Positions 1 to 4,725 of a stretch of 5,076 nt of DNA are shown one piece after another. Origin of the DNA: Desulfobacteraceae bacterium (lineage in GTDB: Bacteria; Desulfobacterota; Desulfobacteria; Desulfobacterales; Desulfobacteraceae); assembly GCA_015486915.1 (NCBI GenBank), contig WFQS01000440.1, forward strand, positions 1 to 5,076. Direction: 5' to 3'. The stretch's first letter is position 1, and each line of letters starts with the position of its first letter. The translations under genes were made by a program, and so were the position numbers. The notes below the pieces were generated by a model. The model saw nothing but the letters and a program-made list of their open reading frames with translations. It was not told the DNA's origin and made no database searches.

Positions 1-133
1 ATAAGTTGAACAGAAATAGCGCAGAATTCTTACCCCATGTACAAGGCGCATTAAAGGTTGCATACTCAACGTATTCGGCCTTTGATGCAACGAAGTAGAT
101 GGGCCGGAAGACAAGCAATCTCGTTCAACTTAT
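1..133. mobile_element. MITE-like palindromic element with 11-bp terminal inverted repeats
   Basis: Positions 1-11 (ATAAGTTGAAC) and 123-133 (GTTCAACTTAT) are perfect inverted repeats. Inside them, 34-57 and 79-103 form a second, imperfect inverted pair, matching at about 18 of 25 aligned positions and starting from CCCAT/ATGGG. The centre 62-74 holds a small ATAC/GTAT stem. The stretches between the terminal repeats and the inner arms (12-33 and 104-122) also align loosely with each other inverted, so the whole unit is one imperfect palindrome. There is no open reading frame, which fits a non-autonomous miniature element or another dispersed palindromic repeat. The left terminal repeat begins at the first base of the window, so the element could extend further and a target duplication cannot be tested. 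Its identity as a mobile element is inference; the structure is directly visible. Confidence 0.55.
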
Positions 134-182
134 AAAATTTTCGATCCTAATATTTGAACAATTTGTTTTTTTGGATTTACAA

Positions 183-208
183 TAACCGTACCTCCCTAAC
201 AACGGTTA
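183..208. repeat. small hairpin, 7-bp stem
   Basis: TAACCGT at 183-189 pairs perfectly with ACGGTTA at 202-208 across a 12-base loop. It ends exactly where the larger 209-257 hairpin begins, so the two would form a tandem stem-loop pair. There is no T run after it on the minus strand, so it is a weak terminator candidate for the gene at 312-1355. Its function is unknown. Confidence 0.4.
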
Positions 209-265
209 GACACGGATATCTTTTCTGCCACGGATGAACAATTAAGATATCCGTGTCATTTTTTT
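209..265 (+). terminator. 14-bp stem hairpin followed by T7 (plus-strand terminator-like)
   Basis: GACACGGATATCTT at 209-222 is perfectly complementary to AAGATATCCGTGTC at 244-257, with a 21-base loop. A258 and then seven T (259-265) follow on the plus strand, which is the shape of a rho-independent terminator for a transcript entering from the left of the window. In the minus direction the T run becomes an A run before the hairpin, so it does not fit the operon whose last gene ends at 312. The loop contains another CACGGAT (229-235), giving three copies of that heptamer, two direct (211-217 and 229-235) and one inverted (249-255). From memory, CACGGAT/ATCCGTG strings recur in intergenic repeats of many environmental bacteria, so it may instead be a dispersed repeat. 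Confidence 0.45.
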
Positions 266-311
266 CAGGCCTCCCGGTTTTTTAAGTTTTGTATTTTAAA
301 GCCCTGTTTTT

Positions 312-1355
312 TTAAATTCTACTGCATCGTGTTACCTGAAGCTGATCGGATGTGAGATGGACGTCTGTTTTAATTCTAAATTTTATTAAAGGGTACATGG
401 TCTCAAGTTTTTTCATATTTTGATTTCTATTCCCCCTTAGCCTTGATTCAGAACATGGATTCACCTGTAGAATAATTTCATCTCCCTGATCACAGGATAT
501 TTTCCCGAGTGAGTCCAGAATTTTATCAAAAAATATTTCAGAAAAAACAAGATGGCCGAAGGCGGGATGCCACGGGCCTGCTATCATAGAATCTTTATCC
601 TGGAGAAGTTCCGAGGCCTGGAGTCCCATGCGGATTACAGGAATGTCCTGCCCACTGAAAATCAGGTAAATTTTTTTTACAAGGGTGACGCAGTGTGACA
701 GGGATAATGGTTTATATTCCCCTTTTTGATACAGTTTGTGGACAAGGCTGCCCTTAAGGACAATAAGAGGGTATATACGAATAAAGTCCGGGGAAAGGGA
801 GGCTATCTGTTCAGCCGTTTCAATCGCTGTTTCATCTGTGTCTTCCGGAAGACCTGCCATCATCTGCATTCCGGTTTCAAATCCATATTCCCTTAAAAGA
901 GATGCAGCTTTTCTCGTGTCTTCTGCACAATGCCCCCTTTTTGCAGATGACAGCACATGATCGTTCATGGACTGCACTCCAAGCTCAATTGTTGTAACGG
1001 AGTAGTTTTTCAGGGAATCAAGATTTTTTTGTGTGATGGTGTCAGGCCTGGTGGAAAATCTTATGCTGCCAATTTTGTTTTCCTGCACCAGGGTTTCTGC
1101 AGTGTCAAGCAGGGTCTTTCGGTAAGTCTCATCTAATCCGAGAAAAGTCCCGCCAAAAAAAGCCAGCTGGACTTTGTCTCTTTTACCCTTAAATTTCAGG
1201 TAATTATCCACTTCTTTTTTGATTTTTTCAGAATCGGGTAAAAAACTTTTTTCATTGGTAATGATGGATTGATTACAGAAAGAACATTTGTGGGGACAGC
1301 CGAGGTGCGGAGTAAATATCGGGATTACAAGGGGTTTGTGGGATGACTTTTTCAA
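312..1355 (-). CDS. Elp3-like radical SAM protein, no acetyltransferase domain
   Basis: This is a predicted radical S-adenosylmethionine enzyme of 347 aa; its substrate is unknown. Seen: the [4Fe-4S] cluster motif GCPHKCSFC gives cysteines at residues 20, 24 and 27 (CxxxCxxC). FFGGTF (67-71) fits the SAM-binding GGE-type motif. STRPDTI (101-107), ELGVQS (124-129), RIYPLIVLKGS (193-203) and RMGLQ (242-246) match the Elp3/YhcC-type radical SAM group. Unlike true Elp3 (a tRNA wobble-uridine modifier), there is no C-terminal GNAT acetyltransferase domain; the tail is about 75 residues of unclear fold. The start is TTG, 11 nt after the rnc stop. An in-frame TGA lies upstream, no ATG intervenes and no Shine-Dalgarno is visible, so translation may depend on coupling to rnc. 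The next methionine codon is far beyond the cluster motif, so TTG is the only sensible start. RNA modification is a plausible role by family and neighbour, but it is not shown. Confidence 0.85.
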   Translation of the reverse strand: MKKSSHKPLVIPIFTPHLGCPHKCSFCNQSIITNEKSFLPDSEKIKKEVDNYLKFKGKRDKVQLAFFGGTFLGLDETYRKTLLDTAETLVQENKIGSIRFSTRPDTITQKNLDSLKNYSVTTIELGVQSMNDHVLSSAKRGHCAEDTRKAASLLREYGFETGMQMMAGLPEDTDETAIETAEQIASLSPDFIRIYPLIVLKGSLVHKLYQKGEYKPLSLSHCVTLVKKIYLIFSGQDIPVIRMGLQASELLQDKDSMIAGPWHPAFGHLVFSEIFFDKILDSLGKISCDQGDEIILQVNPCSESRLRGNRNQNMKKLETMYPLIKFRIKTDVHLTSDQLQVTRCSRI

Positions 1356-1366
1356 ATAATAAATAA

Positions 1367-2068
1367 TTAAAGGTTTTTCAAAATTTCAAGGGCATGCTTT
1401 GCCCCGTTCTGTTCAGCGGATTTTTTACTTTTACCCACGCCCTTTGCTTTTATATCACAGACGTGTAAAATAATTTCAAATGTTTTATCATGGTCAGGTC
1501 CTGATTCGCTTGAAATAGTATAAATGGGCGTGCATTCTCCAATTTCCTGGACATATTCCTGGAGCATGCTTTTATAGTCGTCAGTTTCAGAACCGTTCAT
1601 AACTGCATGGAGCATTGAATCAAAAAGTATTTTTATCAGTTCGAATGCAGCGTCAAAACCCGCATCAAGGTAAAGCGCTGCCATGACCGCTTCAAATGTA
1701 TCGGCAAGGATTGAACTTTTTTTTTCACCTCTTGAGAGCTTTTCCCCTTTTCCAAGAAAGATGAAACTGCCGAGTTCAATACTTTTTGCCATGGATGCAA
1801 GCCCTGATTCACTGACAAGAGATGCCCTTAATTTTGAAAGTTCGCCTTCGTGCATACCAGGATATTTTTCCATGAGCAAATGCCCGACAGCAAGCCCTAA
1901 AACAGCGTCACCGAGGAATTCAAACCTCTGGTTGTCTCCTGTTTTTTTTATTCTTTCATCCTGGCTTTCATTAACAAATGAACTGTGGTAAAGCGCATGT
2001 TCAAGAAGGTATATATTGCTGAATGTATAACCAAGATTGCGCTCAAGTTTTTTTAGTTCACCGATCAC
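1367..2068 (-). CDS. rnc: ribonuclease III
   Basis: RNase III cuts double-stranded RNA in the cytoplasm, chiefly rRNA precursors and structured mRNAs, as a homodimer with Mg2+. At 233 aa it has normal family length. The N-terminal catalytic domain (about 1-150) shows the signature NQRFEFLGDAVL (46-57). The acidic residues expected in the active site are present: E50, D54, E74 in the HEGELSK segment, and D123 and E126 in LADTFEA. The C-terminal double-stranded RNA binding domain (about 164-231) has GPDHDKTF (190-197) and the basic stretch KSKKSAEQNGAKHAL (213-227). Translation starts at GTG, chosen because an AAGGAG Shine-Dalgarno sits five bases upstream and no ATG fits. It lies 26 nt after dksA and 11 nt before the radical SAM start, so it is the middle gene of an operon. 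A run of nine A in the mRNA (1717-1725) just before the D123/E126 codons is a possible slippage point. Confidence 0.96.
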   Translation of the reverse strand: MIGELKKLERNLGYTFSNIYLLEHALYHSSFVNESQDERIKKTGDNQRFEFLGDAVLGLAVGHLLMEKYPGMHEGELSKLRASLVSESGLASMAKSIELGSFIFLGKGEKLSRGEKKSSILADTFEAVMAALYLDAGFDAAFELIKILFDSMLHAVMNGSETDDYKSMLQEYVQEIGECTPIYTISSESGPDHDKTFEIILHVCDIKAKGVGKSKKSAEQNGAKHALEILKNL

Positions 2069-2073
2069 TTAAG

Positions 2074-2079
2074 CTCCTT
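2074..2079 (-). promoter_or_regulatory. ribosome binding site of rnc (decides the GTG start)
   Basis: AAGGAG on the minus strand, with five bases (CTTAA) before the GTG at 2068-2066. This near-consensus Shine-Dalgarno is what fixes the non-ATG start of rnc. Confidence 0.85.
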
Positions 2080-2094
2080 ATCTCTATGGCCGTT

Positions 2095-2457
2095 TCATAT
2101 GCCAAGTGCTTTTTCCATGACTTCGTCCCTTGTCTTGCATTCAATGCACTGGGTGGTCACGGGTCTTGCCTTAAGCCTTGCAATTGATATATCATCGCCG
2201 CATGATTCGCATATGCCAAAGGTGCCGTCATCAATACGCTGCAGGGCTTTTTTAACTTTTTTTATCAGTTTGTGCTCCCTGTCCCTGATTCTCAATTCAA
2301 AATTCCGGTCTGTTTCATGACTTGCCCTGTCCGTTGGATCTGCAAAATTTTCTTTGGGCTCAGTCATTCCAATCAGGGTGTTGTCAGCCTGGGCAAGAAG
2401 TTCCTTCAGTCTGTCGGTTAAAAGGTTTTTAAAAAAAATAAGGTCTTTTTCATCCAT
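2095..2457 (-). CDS. dksA: DksA-type RNA polymerase-binding transcription factor (short form)
   Basis: DksA binds in the secondary channel of RNA polymerase and, with ppGpp, changes promoter output during the stringent response. Seen: a C4 zinc finger with cysteines 83, 86, 104 and 107 (C-x2-C-x17-C-x2-C), in the context GICESCGDDI and TTQCIECKTR. A charged helical region (about 1-75) would form the coiled coil, and its tip carries DPTDRA (40-45). This matches the D-x-x-D-x-A tip motif essential in E. coli DksA, which argues for a working regulator rather than a TraR-like fragment. The segment LRIRDREHKLIKKV (55-68) also resembles E. coli DksA. At 120 aa it is about 30 residues shorter than the E. 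coli protein, the loss being at the N terminus. ATG is preceded by AAGGAA seven bases upstream. It is probably the first gene of a dksA-rnc-radical SAM operon, with its own promoter in the gap after hemA. Confidence 0.93.
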   Translation of the reverse strand: MDEKDLIFFKNLLTDRLKELLAQADNTLIGMTEPKENFADPTDRASHETDRNFELRIRDREHKLIKKVKKALQRIDDGTFGICESCGDDISIARLKARPVTTQCIECKTRDEVMEKALGI

Positions 2458-2464
2458 TTTGTTT

Positions 2465-2470
2465 TTCCTT
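2465..2470 (-). promoter_or_regulatory. ribosome binding site of dksA
   Basis: AAGGAA on the minus strand, seven bases before the ATG at 2457-2455. It supports this start and the short N terminus of the protein, because no upstream in-frame start with a comparable site is visible. Confidence 0.75.
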
Positions 2471-2474
2471 TACC

Positions 2475-2491
2475 TTTTGAAATTTTCAAAA
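2475..2491. repeat. inverted repeat in the dksA leader
   Basis: TTTTGAAA (2475-2482) and TTTCAAAA (2484-2491) are perfect inverted copies around a single T. This is a near-palindrome of 17 bases just upstream of the dksA Shine-Dalgarno. The one-base centre makes an RNA hairpin poor, so a dimeric protein-binding site is the more natural reading. Its AT richness means chance cannot be excluded. Confidence 0.3.
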
Positions 2492-2516
2492 TTGCTTTAA
2501 AACTGAAACTATTTTC

Positions 2517-2528
2517 TTTCAATTGAAA
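2517..2528. promoter_or_regulatory. 12-bp perfect palindrome at the predicted dksA transcription start
   Basis: TTTCAATTGAAA reads the same on both strands. It lies just downstream of the predicted -10 hexamer (2535-2540), covering about +1 to +12. That is a usual place for a repressor operator. No protein is assigned, and the AT-rich setting makes this tentative. Confidence 0.3.
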
Positions 2529-2534
2529 TCGAGG

Positions 2535-2564
2535 AGTATATTCTAATTTTTGCCATGATGTAAA
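2535..2564 (-). promoter_or_regulatory. sigma70-type promoter for dksA-rnc-radical SAM
   Basis: Reading the minus strand, TTTACA (2564-2559) matches the -35 consensus at five of six bases. TATACT (2540-2535) matches the -10 consensus at five of six, and the spacer is 18 bases. Transcription would start near 2528, leaving a leader of about 70 nt before the dksA ATG. No intrinsic terminator is seen between hemA and this promoter, so read-through from the upstream operon is also possible. Confidence 0.6.
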
Positions 2565-2566
2565 GT

Positions 2567-2599
2567 AAAATTATCATTTGCAGGGGAAAATTATCATTT
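2567..2599. repeat. 13-bp direct repeat spanning the hemA stop and the dksA promoter edge
   Basis: AAAATTATCATTT occurs at 2567-2579 and again at 2587-2599, a 20-base period separated by GCAGGGG. One copy contains the hemA stop codon and the other lies just upstream of the dksA -35 hexamer. It may be a protein-binding pair or a small local duplication. Confidence 0.45.
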
Positions 2600-3877
2600 T
2601 TTTATGTTGTTCAGATTGAAAAGCTGCCTTGCTATGCTTAAATACAGGGCATGATCCCTGTGATCTCCTATATTTTTAAGAAATAAAATCGGATCATGCA
2701 TCAGTTTGCCTGCAATGGCCCTGGTCATTCTTTCAATGCCTGCAATATCATCTTCGGAAAGATTTTTTAAATGTCCCAGGGTTTTTTTTGTTTCAGCTTC
2801 CGTTATGGAGTTTATTTTCGCTTTTAAGTCCACAATGGTTGGTACTAATTTCAAATTTTCAAGCCATCTGCGAAATTTTACAACAGCCTCTTCAACAAGT
2901 CTTTCCCCTTTAACAGCCTCCATATGTCTTTCTTCCATATTGTCGTTAACAATATTGTTAAGGTCATCAATATCATAAAGATATGCGTTTGAAATTTTGT
3001 TAATATCAGGATCAATGTCCCTTGGAACGGCAATATCAATGAAAAACAATGGCCGGTTTTTTCTGTGGTGCATCGCTTTTTTCACCTCAGCTGCATTGAG
3101 TATGCATTGTGTTGCACCTGTTGAGCTTATGATGATGTCAACCTCTTCAAGCATCGCCTGCCTTTCTTCAAATTTAATTGGATTTCCGTTAAATTTTTCA
3201 GCAAGCGTTACGGCATTACGGAACGTCCTGTTTGCAATGCTGATGTTTTTCACCCCGTTTGTGATAAGGTATTCCACGGCAAGCTCTGCCATTTCACCTG
3301 CTCCAAGGAGCATCACGCTTTTTGTAGTTAGATCGCTGAATATTTTATTTGCAAGCTCTATGGCGGCATAGCTTATGGATACAGCATGATCGCCTATGCC
3401 GGTTTCCCGCCTTACCCTTTTAGCTATGTTAAAGGATTTGTGCATAAGCCTGTTGAGGATCACCCCGGAGCTGTTGCCAGTAACACTTGTTCTGAATGCT
3501 TTTTTCACCTGTCCGAGGATCTGGGGTTCACCCACAATCATTGAATCAAGACTTGAAGCAACCCTGAAAATATGTTTTACAGCGTCGTCTCCAAAATATG
3601 TGTAAAAGGAATCATCAAATTGAGAGATCGATATTTTTTTGTACCCTGATATGAAATTTTTTATTGAATCAACGGCATCGGCAGGAGGGCATCCATGGGA
3701 TACGAACAGGATTTCCATCCTGTTGCATGTGGAGAAAATAAGGACCTCCTTTATTTTTTCCTGATTTTTAATTTCAGCAAGTGCCGTAAAAGCTTCTTCC
3801 TCTGTAAATGCAAGAGCTTCCCTGAGTTGTACAGGGGCTGTTTTATGATTCAGCCCCATAAGAATTATTTCTGACAT
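2594..3877 (-). CDS. hemA: glutamyl-tRNA reductase
   Basis: HemA uses NADPH to reduce glutamyl-tRNA(Glu) to glutamate-1-semialdehyde, the first committed step of C5-pathway tetrapyrrole synthesis, in the cytoplasm. At 427 aa it has normal length. Seen: the N-terminal catalytic domain with GLNHKTAPVQLRE (8-20) and the catalytic cysteine C51 in FSTCNRMEIL. VASSLDSMIVGEPQILGQVK (106-125) is the family signature. The NADPH-binding domain has LGAGEMAELA (191-200), ANRT (215-218) and SSTGA (251-255), followed by DIAVPRDIDP (281-290). A long C-terminal helical dimerisation domain runs from about 315 to 420. The start is ATG with AGGAA five bases upstream, 11 nt after the stop of the CcsA-like gene, so it is the third gene of the tetrapyrrole operon. 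The usual follower hemC is absent; a separate dksA transcription unit comes next. No missing key residue is seen. Confidence 0.97.
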   Translation of the reverse strand: MSEIILMGLNHKTAPVQLREALAFTEEEAFTALAEIKNQEKIKEVLIFSTCNRMEILFVSHGCPPADAVDSIKNFISGYKKISISQFDDSFYTYFGDDAVKHIFRVASSLDSMIVGEPQILGQVKKAFRTSVTGNSSGVILNRLMHKSFNIAKRVRRETGIGDHAVSISYAAIELANKIFSDLTTKSVMLLGAGEMAELAVEYLITNGVKNISIANRTFRNAVTLAEKFNGNPIKFEERQAMLEEVDIIISSTGATQCILNAAEVKKAMHHRKNRPLFFIDIAVPRDIDPDINKISNAYLYDIDDLNNIVNDNMEERHMEAVKGERLVEEAVVKFRRWLENLKLVPTIVDLKAKINSITEAETKKTLGHLKNLSEDDIAGIERMTRAIAGKLMHDPILFLKNIGDHRDHALYLSIARQLFNLNNIKK

Positions 3878-3882
3878 GGGTT

Positions 3883-3887
3883 TTCCT
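3883..3887 (-). promoter_or_regulatory. ribosome binding site of hemA
   Basis: AGGAA on the minus strand, five bases before the hemA ATG and directly after the upstream stop codon at 3891-3889. The short 11-nt gap suggests coupled translation of hemA with the CcsA-like gene. Confidence 0.7.
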
Positions 3888-3888
3888 G

Positions 3889-4725
3889 TTACCTTGTAAA
3901 CACCTGGTGATATCCACCAATGAAGAAATTAACCCCCAAAAAGGTAAAAATAAGTATTGTAAATCCGATTATGGCCATGATGGCAGATCGTTTACCCCTC
4001 CACCCCGATGTGAGCCGTCCGTGGAGAAGAGCTGCATAAACAAGCCAGGTCACCATTGACCAGATTTCCTTTGGATCCCAGCTGAAAAATTTTCCCCATA
4101 TGGATTTTGCATATATAAAACCGGTAATAAGTCCGAATGTAAGCATGACAAAGCCTGATGCAATGCACGAATAACCTGTGGAATCGAGCAGATCAAGGGA
4201 GGGGAGCCTGTTGTAGAAAAAGCCTCTTTTTTTATTTTTTATGGCATTTTCCTGGATAAGATACAGTATTCCTGTGCCACAAGCCATGGCAAGGGCTGCC
4301 TCGCCCGTGAAGATCATTATAATATGGGCAACAAGCCAGAAGCCTTTCAGGGCAGGTTCATTTGCCGATACGGTTTCCGGCATTAAAAAGGCTGCTGCCA
4401 TCATTATAACGATAAGGGGAGAAACAAGAACACCAAGGATTTTAAGATTCAGCCTGTACTGCAGGACGATGAACACCCCTGCAAGGGCAAGGGATGCAAT
4501 GAAAAATGTCTGCTGGAGATTTTCAACGGGCAGGGCGCCCATGGTGTAAGTTGCAATGCCAATGGCGGTAAAATGGAGCAAAAATCCTGCACAGATCAGC
4601 CACAGGGCTGTTTTCTGCATGGAATCTTTCTGAAAAAACAGATAAAGAAAATAGGTTGCACAGCTTGCAAGGTACAACAGGGCAGCAACTGACAACATGA
4701 TCATTGCACTATTTGCAGTCTCCAT
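3889..4725 (-). CDS. ccsA: CcsA/CcsB/HemX-family cytochrome c assembly membrane protein
   Basis: This is a predicted integral membrane protein of 278 aa from the family that binds or exports haem for system II cytochrome c maturation. Seen: about eight hydrophobic segments (roughly residues 8-31, 40-60, 72-90, 96-115, 129-157, 186-207, 220-238 and 248-272). It carries a full WWD motif, WGKFFSWDPKEIW (210-222). Histidines H51, H134, H235 and H273 are the candidates for the conserved haem ligands of the family. The ATG at 4725 is chosen because GGGAGA lies five bases upstream. It overlaps the end of the preceding gene by 17 bp. A longer reading to 4818 would add a hydrophilic stretch lying wholly inside that neighbour and is unlikely. 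Being next to hemA also fits HemX, the Bacillus relative that affects HemA level, but the complete WWD motif favours real haem handling. The ResB/Ccs1 partner is not in the window. Confidence 0.88.
   Translation of the reverse strand: METANSAMIMLSVAALLYLASCATYFLYLFFQKDSMQKTALWLICAGFLLHFTAIGIATYTMGALPVENLQQTFFIASLALAGVFIVLQYRLNLKILGVLVSPLIVIMMAAAFLMPETVSANEPALKGFWLVAHIIMIFTGEAALAMACGTGILYLIQENAIKNKKRGFFYNRLPSLDLLDSTGYSCIASGFVMLTFGLITGFIYAKSIWGKFFSWDPKEIWSMVTWLVYAALLHGRLTSGWRGKRSAIMAIIGFTILIFTFLGVNFFIGGYHQVFTR

Larger units (their letters stand above)
134..311. other. gene-free AT-rich spacer downstream of the radical SAM gene
   Basis: No coding region is visible on either strand. The stretch holds two abutting inverted repeats (183-208 and 209-257), a T7 run at 259-265 and several short A/T runs. 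Reading in the direction of the operon (minus strand) after the radical SAM stop codon, I see no GC-rich hairpin followed by a T run, so the 3' end of the operon transcript is not explained by a standard intrinsic terminator. Confidence 0.6.

Noticed and set aside
157..167. AACAATTTGTT followed by a T run as a terminator
   Set aside because: The two arms are separated by one base only, so no RNA hairpin loop can form, and the stem is nearly all A/T.
266..311. Intrinsic terminator directly after the radical SAM stop
   Set aside because: CAGGGC and GGCCTG on the minus strand could pair only imperfectly across a long loop, and an A run rather than a T run follows.
736..960. Open frame on the plus strand inside the radical SAM gene
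   Set aside because: It is antisense to a conserved gene, shows no recognisable domain, and its composition mirrors the codons of the real gene.
1683..1991. Open frame on the plus strand inside rnc, and a short minus-strand frame at 1636-1818
   Set aside because: Both overlap the conserved catalytic domain of RNase III in other frames and have no family features.
2099..2320. Open frame on the plus strand opposite dksA
   Set aside because: It is antisense to the conserved zinc finger and coiled-coil coding sequence, with no domain or ribosome binding site of note.
2429..2446. T8-A5 run near the start of dksA as a programmed -1 frameshift site
   Set aside because: The codons in frame are TTT AAA AAC, so the X XXY YYZ slippery phase is not met, and the gene is intact without a shift.
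2567..2599. TTATCAT copies as DnaA boxes or an origin
   Set aside because: They do not match the TTATNCACA consensus and there are only two copies, with no dnaA, dnaN or AT-rich unwinding array nearby.
2706..3605. Three plus-strand open frames opposite hemA (2706-2978, 2997-3371, 3396-3605)
   Set aside because: All are shadows of hemA; the apparent hydrophobic stretches come from the complement of helical codons.
4241..4549. Plus-strand open frame opposite the CcsA-like gene
   Set aside because: It is antisense to membrane segments of the conserved protein and has no support of its own.
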